A stretch of DNA of 64,000 nt from NCBI GenBank assembly GCA_027659245.1, contig JAQDPW010000001.1, forward strand, positions 1 through 64,000. Direction: 5' to 3'. Positions 27,362 through 36,091 of the stretch are shown one piece after another. Numbering within the stretch: the first letter of the stretch is position 1; each line of letters begins with the position of its first letter. The notes below the pieces were generated by a model. The model was not told the DNA's origin. It was given only the letters and a program-made list of their open reading frames with translations, and searched no databases. The DNA is from Streptococcaceae bacterium AM104-57 (GTDB lineage Bacteria; Bacillota; Bacilli; Lactobacillales; Streptococcaceae). The translations under genes and the position numbers were made by a program.

Positions 27362-28288
27362 ATGAGACCAAATAAAGAGTTTAAAATATTTAAATTTAAA
27401 AAAAACAAAAAAGTTAGAAAAATAGTTGCATATACTAATGGTAGTAATCTTAGACGTGAGCATGAATTAATTAATAACTATTTAAGAGAAAGAGTTAGAT
27501 ATTCTAAATTCACAAAAGGTTACAGAAAAGGAATTTCTATTTTTGATAATGCTAAGGCTCATATGTATAATGATATTTTTATTCAATTTGATATTCAACG
27601 ATTTTTTCCTTCTATTAACCATCGTAAGCTGACAAAGCTTTTATACCGAGAAGTAAAATATAACAAATACAATCTAAGCAAGAGCCAGTCTTATGAAATT
27701 GTAAAAAAATCAAGTCAAGGGCTGGAGGGGTTACCTTTGGGATTTGTGACTTCTCCATTATTGTCTAATATTTATTTAAAAAGATTTGACAATATTTTAT
27801 ATAGTCATTTAAAGAATGAAGAATTAGACAATGTAATTTATACTCGATATGCAGATGACATTACGATCTCTTTTCGATGTATTGCAAATAAAATTGATTA
27901 TTCAGACATAAAAAGTAGAATAGAGAAAATAATATGTGATTTGTTAAAAGGATATAGTCTTAAACTTAATAATAAAAAAACTAGATTGACAAATTTGTTG
28001 GAGTCGGGCAATGTAAAAGTAACAGGTGTATATATAGTAAATAAACAGGATAATATTCGACGTTTAACAGTTGGAAGGAGCTTTAAGAAAAAATTATTAT
28101 GGGATGCTATTCAAAGTATAGATAATATTGAAAGAGATGATATTTTTATTAAACAAATTAAAGGGAAATACTCATTTGTGCTATCGATAGAAAAAGAAGG
28201 TATCGAGAATATGTTAAGCCCATGTATGAGAAGAATACTCAATGGAAAAAACATATCTAGTATTGACGAATTATTTTCAGCTTTATAG
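27362..28288 (+). CDS. Retron reverse transcriptase
   Basis: A 308-residue RNA-directed DNA polymerase. Motifs in order: the retron-specific NAxxH at 63-67 (NAKAH), FDIQRFFPSI with catalytic D77, GLPLGFVTSPLLSN near 124-136, the catalytic YADD at 163-166, and VTG at 220-222, which in retron RTs contributes to msr recognition. It would make msDNA from the RNA at 26054. AT-rich and codon-poor relative to purine genes, so acquired. The start is ATG 27362, right after the effector. Confidence 0.93.
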   Translation: MRPNKEFKIFKFKKNKKVRKIVAYTNGSNLRREHELINNYLRERVRYSKFTKGYRKGISIFDNAKAHMYNDIFIQFDIQRFFPSINHRKLTKLLYREVKYNKYNLSKSQSYEIVKKSSQGLEGLPLGFVTSPLLSNIYLKRFDNILYSHLKNEELDNVIYTRYADDITISFRCIANKIDYSDIKSRIEKIICDLLKGYSLKLNNKKTRLTNLLESGNVKVTGVYIVNKQDNIRRLTVGRSFKKKLLWDAIQSIDNIERDDIFIKQIKGKYSFVLSIEKEGIENMLSPCMRRILNGKNISSIDELFSAL

Positions 28289-28321
28289 TTACGATTTATT
28301 ATATCGAAAATATTTATTCTT

Positions 28322-28413
28322 GGCTCAGTACGTGACCAAGAGTCTATCGAAGCTGCTGATAAATACGGCTTGACCATGGTCTTCACAGGCGTGAGACATT
28401 TTAGACATTAAGA
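28322..28413 (+). repeat. Direct repeat, copy 2 (purH 3' end)
   Basis: Same 92-93 bases as at 25118-25210 with three T-to-C changes. This copy is joined to a strong terminator and the purD promoter, so it is probably the original end of the chromosomal purH and the upstream end arrived with the island. Confidence 0.9.
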
Positions 28414-28417
28414 AAAT

Positions 28418-28450
28418 AAAAGGGAAGAAAACAGTTTCTTTCCTTTTTTT
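28418..28450 (+). terminator. purH/purD terminator
   Basis: AAAAGGGAAGAAA pairs with TTTCTTTCCTTTT over four bases, followed by further T. It splits the purine genes into two transcription units. Confidence 0.8.
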
Positions 28451-28475
28451 GCTTTAAAAGCGAAACGAAACAAGA

Positions 28476-28500
28476 TTAAAACGAACGTTTATGGTATAAT
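28476..28500 (+). promoter_or_regulatory. purD promoter with PurR-box-like site
   Basis: TTAAAACGAACGTTT (28476-28490) is one base off the streptococcal PurR box AWWWCCGAACWWT. TATAAT follows at 28495-28500. No clear -35 box, so activation through PurR is plausible. Confidence 0.5.
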
Positions 28501-28532
28501 ATTAGTAAATAATTCGCAAAAGAGGTTGAGAA

Positions 28533-29798
28533 ATGAAACTGTTGGTTGTCGGTTCGGGTGGTCGTGAGCATGCGATCGCTAAGAAGTTACTTGATTCAAA
28601 AGGAGTTGAAAAGGTTTTTGTAGCTCCTGGTAATGACGGGATGACTCTGGATGGTCTGGAATTGGTGGATATCTCTATTTCCGAACATTCTAAGCTTGTT
28701 GACTTTTCAAAGGACAACGATATCGCTTGGACCTTCATTGGGCCAGATGATGCCCTTGCGGCTGGGATTGTGGATGAGTTCAATGCAGCTGGTCTCAAAG
28801 CCTTTGGTCCAACAAGATTGGCATCGGAGCTGGAGTGGTCCAAGGATTTTGCTAAGGAAATCATGGTCAAATATGACGTTCCGACAGCAGCCTATGGGAC
28901 CTTTTCAGATTTCGAGGAAGCCAAGGCCTATATCGAAGAAAAAGGCGCTCCAATCGTAGTTAAGGCAGACGGTTTGGCCCTTGGGAAAGGTGTCGTCGTT
29001 GCGGAGACAGTCGAGCAAGCAGTCGAAGCCGCTCACGAGATGCTTTTGGACAATAAATTTGGTGACTCAGGTGTGCGTGTGGTCATCGAGGAATTCCTTG
29101 AAGGAGAAGAGTTCTCTCTCTTTGCCTTTGTCAATGGGGACAAGTTCTACATCATGCCAACGGCTCAGGATCACAAGCGTGCCTACGACGGGGACAAGGG
29201 TCCCAATACTGGGGGAATGGGTGCCTATGCGCCAGTTCCTCACTTGTCACAGAGCGTGGTTGACACAACGGTTGACACCATTGTCAAGCCAGTCCTCGAA
29301 GGCATGATCAAAGAAGGTCGTCCATATCTTGGTGTCCTTTACGCGGGTCTTATCTTGACAACTGACGGACCCAAAGTCATCGAGTTTAACGCTCGCTTCG
29401 GAGATCCTGAAACGCAAATCATCTTGCCTCGTTTGATATCTGATTTTGCGCAAAATATCACGGATATTTTGGATGGCCAAGAGCCGGCCATCACTTGGGC
29501 GGACAAGGGTGTGACACTGGGCGTAGTTGTAGCATCGAATGGGTACCCACTAGACTACGAAAAGGGCGTTGAGTTGCCAGCTAAAACTGATGGCGACATC
29601 ATCACTTACTATGCCGGTGCTAAATTTGATGAAAATAGCAGAGCACTGCTATCAAACGGCGGACGTGTCTATATGCTCGTCACCACAGCAGATACCGTTA
29701 AAGAAGCCCAAGAAACCATCTATCAAGAACTCTCCCAACAAAAAACAGAAGGCCTCTTTTACCGAACAGATATCGGAAACAAGGCGATAAAAGATTAA
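28533..29798 (+). CDS. purD: Phosphoribosylamine-glycine ligase (GAR synthetase)
   Basis: Joins glycine to phosphoribosylamine with ATP. 421 residues with an ATP-grasp fold: N-terminal VVGSGGREHAIAKKL, central ATP-binding VVKADGLALGKGV near 148, and the NTGGMGAYAPVP and EFNARFGDPETQ loops. GAGGTTGAG precedes ATG. Has its own promoter. Usually follows purH directly; here it is separated by the retron island. Confidence 0.95.
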   Translation: MKLLVVGSGGREHAIAKKLLDSKGVEKVFVAPGNDGMTLDGLELVDISISEHSKLVDFSKDNDIAWTFIGPDDALAAGIVDEFNAAGLKAFGPTRLASELEWSKDFAKEIMVKYDVPTAAYGTFSDFEEAKAYIEEKGAPIVVKADGLALGKGVVVAETVEQAVEAAHEMLLDNKFGDSGVRVVIEEFLEGEEFSLFAFVNGDKFYIMPTAQDHKRAYDGDKGPNTGGMGAYAPVPHLSQSVVDTTVDTIVKPVLEGMIKEGRPYLGVLYAGLILTTDGPKVIEFNARFGDPETQIILPRLISDFAQNITDILDGQEPAITWADKGVTLGVVVASNGYPLDYEKGVELPAKTDGDIITYYAGAKFDENSRALLSNGGRVYMLVTTADTVKEAQETIYQELSQQKTEGLFYRTDIGNKAIKD

Positions 29799-29842
29799 CA
29801 GACACAAAAATTGTTATGGTGAGCGAAAGCGAGCCAAACTAA

Positions 29843-30056
29843 GATAATGGTCGTTTGATTGCGAGCATGAGCGAGCTAGTATAGGATAATCGTCGCAGTA
29901 GTGGAACTCCTAGTGGCAGAGCTACTAGGAGCGGAAAACTGGAGACTTAGGCTCCAGTTTTAGTAATGGAACGCCCTAGGCGGTCGCTTACGTCCGCACT
30001 ACAATAGACGATTATAAAAAAGAAAAAATAAAAATTCACCACCTAAGACCATTATC
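29843..30056 (+). ncRNA. Nested multi-hairpin element between purD and purE
   Basis: Concentric inverted repeats enclose three hairpins. Outer stem GATAATGGTC (29843-29852) with GACCATTATC (30047-30056); next ATAATCGTC (29886-29894) with GACGATTAT (30007-30015); then GTAGTG (29898-29903) with CACTAC (29997-30002). Inside lie CTCCTAGT/ACTAGGAG (29907-29931), AAAACTGGAG/CTCCAGTTTT (29935-29961) and GCGGTCG/CGTCCGC (29980-29997). The outcome is a cloverleaf-like RNA of about 214 bases in the purD-purE transcript. It matches no riboswitch I know; it may be a cis-regulatory RNA, a small RNA or a repeat element. Confidence 0.65.
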
Positions 30057-30080
30057 AAAAAAGAAGAAAAAGGAAAAGAA

Positions 30081-30569
30081 ATGAAACCAATTATTTCCAT
30101 CATCATGGGCTCAAAATCCGACTGGGCGACCATGCAAAAAACAGCCGAAGTCCTAGACCGCTTTGGTGTAGCCTACGAAAAGAAAGTTGTCTCCGCCCAC
30201 CGTACACCAGACCTCATGTTCAAACATGCCGAAGAAGCACGTAGCCGTGGCATCAAGGTTATCATTGCAGGTGCTGGTGGCGCAGCCCATTTGCCAGGCA
30301 TGGTAGCAGCCAAAACCACTCTGCCTGTTATTGGTGTACCAGTCAAATCACGCGCGCTTAGTGGCGTGGACTCGCTCTACTCTATCGTTCAGATGCCGGG
30401 TGGAGTACCAGTCGCAACCATGGCGATCGGTGAAGCGGGTGCGACTAATGCAGCCCTCTTTGCTCTCCGCCTTCTTTCAGTAGAAGACAAGGCCATTGCG
30501 GACGCACTTGCTAACTTTGCTGAAGAACAAGGAAAAATCGCAGAGGAGTCTACAAATGAGCTCAACTAA
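30081..30569 (+). CDS. purE: N5-carboxyaminoimidazole ribonucleotide mutase
   Basis: Rearranges N5-CAIR to CAIR. 162 residues, the class I length. [24 protein letters not shown] and [12 protein letters not shown] are the active-site motifs. Works with PurK, whose start overlaps its end by 14 bases. AGGAAAAG ribosome site. Confidence 0.96.
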   Translation: MKPIISIIMGSKSDWATMQKTAEVLDRFGVAYEKKVVSAHRTPDLMFKHAEEARSRGIKVIIAGAGGAAHLPGMVAAKTTLPVIGVPVKSRALSGVDSLYSIVQMPGGVPVATMAIGEAGATNAALFALRLLSVEDKAIADALANFAEEQGKIAEESTNELN

Positions 30570-31647
30570 AACTATTGGTATCATTGGTGGTGGTCAGCTA
30601 GGTCAGATGATGGCTATTTCTGCTATCTACATGGGGCACAAGGTTATCGCGCTGGATCCTGCGGCGGATTGCCCAGCCTCCCGTGTGGCGGAGATCATCG
30701 TGGCTCCTTATAATGATGTGGACGCTCTTCGCCAGTTGGCGGAGCGTTGCGATGTCCTCACTTATGAATTTGAAAATGTTGATGCAGACGGTTTGGATGC
30801 GGTTGTCAAGGATAGGCAACTTCCACAAGGTACAGACCTGCTTCGTATTTCGCAAAATCGTATTTTTGAAAAGGACTTTCTTTCAAATAAGGCTCAAGTC
30901 ACTGTGGCACCCTACAAGGTTGTGACCTCAAGCCAAGATTTGGTAGATATCGACCTATCGAAAAACTATGTCCTCAAGACGGCGACCGGTGGTTACGATG
31001 GCCATGGTCAGAAAGTCATTCGCTCGGAAGCAGATTTGGAAGAAGCTTATGCATTAGCAGATTCAGCCGACTGTGTTTTGGAGGAATTTGTCAACTTTGA
31101 CCTTGAGATTTCTGTCATCGTATCAGGAAATGGCAAGGATGTGACGGTTTTCCCAGTTCAGGAAAATATCCACCGAAACAACATTCTGTCTAAGACCATC
31201 GTACCAGCCCGCATTTCAGAAAGTCTAGCTGAGAAAGCTAAGGCTATGGCCGTGCGAGTCGCTGAACAGCTGAACTTGTCTGGAACACTTTGTGTGGAAA
31301 TGTTTGCGACTGCTGATGACATCATCGTCAACGAGATTGCCCCACGACCACATAACTCTGGACACTACTCGATTGAAGCCTGTGATTTTTCTCAGTTTGA
31401 TACGCATATTTTGAGTGTTCTCGGAGCACCATTACCAGCTATCCATTTACATGCGCCTGCTGTCATGCTCAATGTTCTCGGCCAGCATGTCGAGGCTGCT
31501 GAAAAATATGTCACAGAAAATCCAAGCGCCCACCTCCACATGTATGGTAAAATAGAAGCAAAGCACAACCGTAAGATGGGACATGTCACTTTGTTTAGTG
31601 ATGTGCCGGATAGTGTGGTTGAGTTTGGGGAAGGGATTGATTTTTAA
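30556..31647 (+). CDS. purK: N5-carboxyaminoimidazole ribonucleotide synthase
   Basis: Carboxylates AIR with bicarbonate and ATP. 363 residues, ATP-grasp fold: [15 protein letters not shown] at the N-terminus, [16 protein letters not shown] near 143, and [18 protein letters not shown] near 261. ATG 30556 lies inside purE behind GAGGAG; an upstream in-frame ATG at 30496 is ignored. Confidence 0.95.
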   Translation: MSSTKTIGIIGGGQLGQMMAISAIYMGHKVIALDPAADCPASRVAEIIVAPYNDVDALRQLAERCDVLTYEFENVDADGLDAVVKDRQLPQGTDLLRISQNRIFEKDFLSNKAQVTVAPYKVVTSSQDLVDIDLSKNYVLKTATGGYDGHGQKVIRSEADLEEAYALADSADCVLEEFVNFDLEISVIVSGNGKDVTVFPVQENIHRNNILSKTIVPARISESLAEKAKAMAVRVAEQLNLSGTLCVEMFATADDIIVNEIAPRPHNSGHYSIEACDFSQFDTHILSVLGAPLPAIHLHAPAVMLNVLGQHVEAAEKYVTENPSAHLHMYGKIEAKHNRKMGHVTLFSDVPDSVVEFGEGIDF

Positions 31648-32585
31648 GTGAAAATAGCGATTCTAGGACTTGGAGTTATGCCTACGCCTTCCAAAAAGCA
31701 GACCATCAGGTGGAACACGTACTTAGAGATAGTAAGAAAAACAATGCTCTCAAGGAGTTGTCGGTTGATCTGCTAGATGGTCGCTATCATTCCAAAGGTG
31801 AGAACAAGCATGATACCTATGAGGTTCATGTGGCGGAAGCTCATTCGGAATATGATTTTATTTTTCTCAGTGTGCGTCATGGTTTTGTCAAAGAAGCTGT
31901 GGAAACCTTGCGAAAAAATAATATCAAAGGCACCCTTGTTTTCTTCTGTAATTTCTGGGATACTCGAAAATAGGTCCAAGAGTGGGCAGGGGATTACGAC
32001 TATATTTTGGCCTTTCCGACAGCGGGTGGTCACATGCAAGAGAACCATTTGGATGGTGTCTTGTTCGACCATTTAATGCTAGAAGGTGAGCAAAAAGCAC
32101 AGATTTCTAATTATGCTGATCTAACGGCTTTACTAGCTTCTGCAGATTTGAAGTGGGAAGTTCCTCATGATATGGTTGAGTGGATTTGGATTCACATGGC
32201 GATTAATGCAGGTGTCACTTCGACAGCTGCGCGTTCGGGGAATTTGGAAAATCCAGAACAGCTGGCTCTGAACTTGATGAATAGTTCTTCGGAATTATCA
32301 TTGGCCATCAAGGCCATTCGAGAGGCTTTGAAAGTCGTAGAAGCACGTGGTGTAAATTTGAAGCTTTATAAAGCTGAACTCTTACCTTACAAAATTCCCG
32401 CTTGGATTGCAGGAAAAGCCATGAAAATCATGTTTGCGAAAAATGAGCTGACACGAAAAATCATGACCTTACACAATGATAAGCAGGATATTTTCTACTG
32501 TTGTCAAAGTGTCTATCAGACCGGTCAGGAGTTAGGTGTGAAGATGCCTATTCTGGAAGCAAATATGAAGGGGATTTCGATTTAG
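31648..32585 (+). pseudogene. Ketopantoate reductase-like (ApbA/PanE) pseudogene
   Basis: Begins GTG AAA ATA GCG (VKIAILGLGV, a Rossmann dinucleotide motif), then a small deletion shifts the frame; YAYAFQKADHQVEHVLRDSK continues in another frame, which reaches an in-frame TAG at 31971-31973 and then resumes as VQEWAGDYDYILAFPTAGGH through residue-rich C-terminal sequence (HDMVEWIWIHMAINAG). Two lesions show that the gene is inactive. Family members reduce 2-dehydropantoate or related keto acids. Confidence 0.8.
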
Positions 32586-32594
32586 GAGGTTTTT

Positions 32595-32822
32595 ATGATC
32601 CAACTTATCGTCAACGCATTTGTTGAAAAGGATAAGACTGGAGCAGTTGTCGAAGTCTTGTTTGCTAGTGCTGACCAAGATAAGGTACAAGCTAAATATG
32701 AAGAACTAGCTGCACAATATCCTGAAAACTATCTAGCCATTTATGATTTACCATTGGATACTGATCTCAATGAATTACCACATTATCCATCTGTATTTAT
32801 TGGAAAAGAGGAGCTTAATTAG
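32595..32822 (+). CDS. Conserved small hypothetical protein
   Basis: A 75-residue acidic soluble protein (ends FIGKEELN). AGGAGG ribosome site, nine bases after the reductase pseudogene and two before the racemase gene, so co-transcribed. I recall such a small protein in pneumococcal purine operons, but no function is known. Confidence 0.7.
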   Translation: MIQLIVNAFVEKDKTGAVVEVLFASADQDKVQAKYEELAAQYPENYLAIYDLPLDTDLNELPHYPSVFIGKEELN

Positions 32823-32824
32823 TT

Positions 32825-33514
32825 ATGAAAACTATCGGTCTGATTGGCGGTATGAGTTGGGAAAGTACCACATCTTACTACCAAATTATTAACGAAACCA
32901 TCAAAAAAGAGCTGGGAGGTCTACATTCAGCTAAAATTTTGCTCTACAGTGTAGATTTTGCGGAGATCGAGCATTATCAGGCTGTTGGAGACTGGGAGAA
33001 GAGTGCTCAACTTTTGACAGATGTTGCTCAGCGCTTGGAACAAGCAGGTGCGGATTTCATCGTTATTTGCACAAATACCATGCATAAAGTTGCCCCACAG
33101 ATACAAGAAAAAATTACAATTCCAGTCTTGCATATTGCAGTTGCAATTGCTCAGACCTTGTTGGCTGATGGTATTCAAAAAGTCGGTCTGCTAGGAACTA
33201 AGTACACCATGACCCAAGATTTTTACAAAGAGAAATTGATAGAGTCTGGATTAGAAGTGCTGATTCCAGACCAAGATGGAATTACAGAGGTCAATCGAAT
33301 CATTTATGACGAGCTCTGTCTAGGTGATATCAAAGAAAGTTCAAAGCAGACTTATCTTGCCGTTATAGATGATTTGAAAAAAGCAGGCGCTGAAGCTGTT
33401 ATTTTGGGTTGTACCGAGATTGGTCTCCTGGTCAAACAATTCGACACCGACCTGCCCCTCTATGACACAACGGTGATTCACGCAGAGAAAGCGGCGGAGT
33501 GGAGTATAGAGTAA
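32825..33514 (+). CDS. Aspartate/glutamate racemase family protein
   Basis: A 229-residue cofactor-independent racemase of the Asp/Glu family. The two catalytic cysteines are in ICTNTMHKVAP (near 83) and LGCTEIGLL (near 198); the N-terminus IGLIGGMSWESTTSYY is typical. It probably interconverts D- and L-aspartate or related amino acids. Spaced two bases after the preceding small gene. Not a purine enzyme; its role in this operon is unknown. Confidence 0.88.
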   Translation: MKTIGLIGGMSWESTTSYYQIINETIKKELGGLHSAKILLYSVDFAEIEHYQAVGDWEKSAQLLTDVAQRLEQAGADFIVICTNTMHKVAPQIQEKITIPVLHIAVAIAQTLLADGIQKVGLLGTKYTMTQDFYKEKLIESGLEVLIPDQDGITEVNRIIYDELCLGDIKESSKQTYLAVIDDLKKAGAEAVILGCTEIGLLVKQFDTDLPLYDTTVIHAEKAAEWSIE

Positions 33515-33569
33515 GATGTTGAAATGAACAGTGTTATTAAATTTAGATTCACTTTAAAGGGGGAATATA

Positions 33570-34424
33570 ATGATACCTGAGTTATTAAAGAGCGTTGAGA
33601 GTAAATATACGATTGAAACTGATGGATTAACAATAAAAAATAATGCAATTATCACTAGAAATAATAGTATTCAAATATCAAATTTATCCATGTTAAGTAA
33701 AAGTGAATTTAAATCACCAGTCACGCTACGAGATATATTTATTCTGATAATTCTATTTATGATTGGATTGATCCCACCATTTTTAGGATTAATATTATTT
33801 GGTTTATATGCATGGTACGTTTATAATAAACACCAAAATCATTTGAAGTCAAAATATTATATAGTATTTAATTTGGGATCAAGTCAAAATTATTTATTGT
33901 ATTTCGAAGACGCTAAATTTAGAGATACTGTTTTTAATATTATTACGGAATCTTTTGGTAATAAAGCGGAAAATATATACATTGATATAAAAAATCAAAA
34001 TATAGAGAATTATGATAGTAAAAATATCTATGAAAAGGAAGTATCTCAAACAACTGTATCAGGTAATGATAATGTAGTTGGAAATGATTTTGGTTCAGGT
34101 AATAATGTCACACTTAATGGGGACAACAATGTTAACTCAAATATTGTTACAGATTCTATTTTAGAAAAATCTAATATGAATGTTGAGTTTCCGTGGTCGG
34201 AACTTTCTAAACAACTTCAACAGATTGTTAACAATGCTTCTGTTCTATCTGAGCAATCTATCGAAATTTTAAAGGACTTACTTGCTGCAACTGACAAAAA
34301 TAGCGAGTCTGAATTTACTGTAATTGTTAAAGAAAATGCTTCATTTTTCAATCAACAATTTATTAAAGATATAATATCAGGAACTTTAGGCGGAGTTATT
34401 TCATCATTACTATCAGGCAGATAA
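33570..34424 (+). CDS. Membrane protein with N/G-rich middle, unknown
   Basis: A 284-residue AT-rich protein. Residues about 53-88 form two membrane segments (IFILIILFMIGLIPPFLG and LILFGLYAWYVYN). The middle (about 165-200) is rich in N, G, D and V with a repeating GNxxNV pattern (VSGNDNVVGN, GSGNNVTLNGDNNVN) that suggests a short beta-solenoid or phage-tail-like fold. The end is helical with a final glycine-rich amphipathic stretch (IISGTLGGVISSLLSG) resembling membrane-active peptides. AAAGGGGG ribosome site. Function unknown; architecture and location would fit a defence effector, but that is speculation. Confidence 0.65.
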   Translation: MIPELLKSVESKYTIETDGLTIKNNAIITRNNSIQISNLSMLSKSEFKSPVTLRDIFILIILFMIGLIPPFLGLILFGLYAWYVYNKHQNHLKSKYYIVFNLGSSQNYLLYFEDAKFRDTVFNIITESFGNKAENIYIDIKNQNIENYDSKNIYEKEVSQTTVSGNDNVVGNDFGSGNNVTLNGDNNVNSNIVTDSILEKSNMNVEFPWSELSKQLQQIVNNASVLSEQSIEILKDLLAATDKNSESEFTVIVKENASFFNQQFIKDIISGTLGGVISSLLSGR

Positions 34425-34442
34425 AATTATAGGAGAAACAAC

Positions 34443-35738
34443 ATGATCAACCGTTACTCTCGCCCTGAGATGGCGAACATTTGGAGTGAAGAAAATAAAT
34501 ACCGTGCTTGGCTTGAGGTGGAAATCTTGGCTGACGAGGCATGGACTGAGTTGGGAGAAATCCCTAAGGAAGATGTGGCTTTGATTCGCGAAAAAGCGGA
34601 CTTTGACATCGACCGTATTTTGGAAATTGAGCAGGAGACTCGCCACGATGTGGTTGCCTTCACGCGTGCGGTTTCTGAAACTCTTGGTGAAGAGCGTAAG
34701 TGGGTCCACTATGGTTTGACTTCTACTGACGTAGTCGATACTGCCTACGGTTACCTTTACAAACAAGCCAACGACATCATCCGCAAGGATCTTGAAAACT
34801 TCACCAACATCATCGCTGATAAGGCTAAGGAGCACAAGTTCACCATTATGATGGGTCGTACCCACGGTGTGCACGCTGAGCCGACAACCTTTGGTCTCAA
34901 ATTAGCGACTTGGTACAGCGAAATGAAACGGAACATCGAGCGTTTCGAGCATGCGGCTGCTGGTGTGGAAGCTGGTAAGATTTCTGGTGCGGTTGGAAAC
35001 TTTGCCAACATCCCACCATTCGTTGAGCAATACGTCTGCGACAAATTGGGTATCCGTGCCCAAGAAATCTCTACACAGGTCCTTCCTCGCGACCTTCACG
35101 CTGAGTACTTTGCAGTTCTTGCTAGCATCGCGACTTCTATCGAGCGTATGGCAACAGAAATTCGTGGTCTACAAAAATCTGAGCAACGCGAAGTGGAAGA
35201 GTTCTTTGCCAAAGGGCAAAAAGGGTCTTCAGCAATGCCTCACAAACGCAACCCAATCGGTTCTGAAAATATGACTGGTCTGGCGCGTGTCATCCGTGGT
35301 CACATGATTACGGCTTATGAAAACGTAGCTCTTTGGCATGAGCGTGATATCTCTCACTCATCAGCTGAGCGTATCATCACACCAGATACGACTATCTTGA
35401 TCGACTACATGCTCAACCGTTTTGGAAATATTGTCAAAAACTTGACAGTCTTCCCTGAAAACATGATCCGCAACATGAACTCTACATTTGGTTTGATATT
35501 CAGTCAACGTGCTATGTTGACCTTGATTGAGAAAGGTATGACGCGTGAGCAAGCCTATGATTTGGTACAACCTAAGACAGCCCAATCATGGGACAACCAA
35601 GTAGACTTCAAACCACTGCTAGAAGCAGATCCAGAGGTGACATCACGTTTGACACAAGAGGAAATCGATGAAATCTTCAACCCTCTTTACTACACTAAAC
35701 GAGTGGATGATATCTTTGAACGTCTTGGTTTAGGATAA
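34443..35738 (+). CDS. purB: Adenylosuccinate lyase
   Basis: Cleaves SAICAR to AICAR and adenylosuccinate to AMP. 431 residues, fumarase/aspartase superfamily. The signature [15 protein letters not shown] lies near 262-276; [14 protein letters not shown] near 139 holds a catalytic histidine. AGGAGA ribosome site. Last gene of the purine cluster, closed by a terminator. Confidence 0.96.
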   Translation: MINRYSRPEMANIWSEENKYRAWLEVEILADEAWTELGEIPKEDVALIREKADFDIDRILEIEQETRHDVVAFTRAVSETLGEERKWVHYGLTSTDVVDTAYGYLYKQANDIIRKDLENFTNIIADKAKEHKFTIMMGRTHGVHAEPTTFGLKLATWYSEMKRNIERFEHAAAGVEAGKISGAVGNFANIPPFVEQYVCDKLGIRAQEISTQVLPRDLHAEYFAVLASIATSIERMATEIRGLQKSEQREVEEFFAKGQKGSSAMPHKRNPIGSENMTGLARVIRGHMITAYENVALWHERDISHSSAERIITPDTTILIDYMLNRFGNIVKNLTVFPENMIRNMNSTFGLIFSQRAMLTLIEKGMTREQAYDLVQPKTAQSWDNQVDFKPLLEADPEVTSRLTQEEIDEIFNPLYYTKRVDDIFERLGLG

Positions 35739-35745
35739 TTAAAAT

Positions 35746-35800
35746 AAAATCGAAGTTCTATTACTCTATTTACTGGAGTAGAAGAACTTCGATTTTTATT
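35746..35800 (+). terminator. purB terminator
   Basis: AAAATCGAAGTTCT (35746-35759) pairs perfectly with AGAACTTCGATTTT (35783-35796), then T-rich. Confidence 0.85.
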
Positions 35801-35860
35801 TTTATAAAAGCGACTTTAATAAAAAATTACCTATATTTTAGTAAAATTTAAAACAAATTT

Positions 35861-35999
35861 ATACTCAATGAAAATCAAAGAGCAAACTAGGAAGCTAGCC
35901 GTAGGTTGCTCAAAACACCGTTTTGAGGTTGTGGATAGAACTGACGAAGTCAGTAACACATATACGGTAAGGCGACGCTGACGTGGTTTGAATTAGTAT
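35861..35999 (-). repeat. BOX element, reverse orientation
   Basis: Reads boxC-boxB-boxA on the plus strand: starts ATACTCAATGAAAATC, contains CTGACGAAGTCAG, and has GGCGACGCTGACG near the end. It fills most of the gap between purB and the GntR gene, where pneumococci usually carry strH. Confidence 0.9.
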
Positions 36000-36056
36000 T
36001 AATCGATCTTCATTGACATATAGAAAATACAGTTTTGATGGGATATAATAAGCATT

Positions 36057-36090
36057 GAAAAAGCCCAAGCGATGAGGCTCAGGCTTTCTT
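36057..36090 (-). terminator. GntR gene terminator
   Basis: On the minus strand AAAGCCTGAGC pairs with GCTTGGGCTTT (one mismatch), followed by T residues. Confidence 0.65.
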
Positions 36091-36091
36091 C

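Noticed and set aside
28111..28386. 91-codon minus-strand frame across RT end and purH repeat
   Set aside because: Antisense shadow of the RT gene and the purH tail repeat.
29935..29961. AAAACTGGAG/CTCCAGTTTT as purD terminator
   Set aside because: Only four T after the stem and it sits in the middle of a larger nested structure, so not called as a separate terminator.
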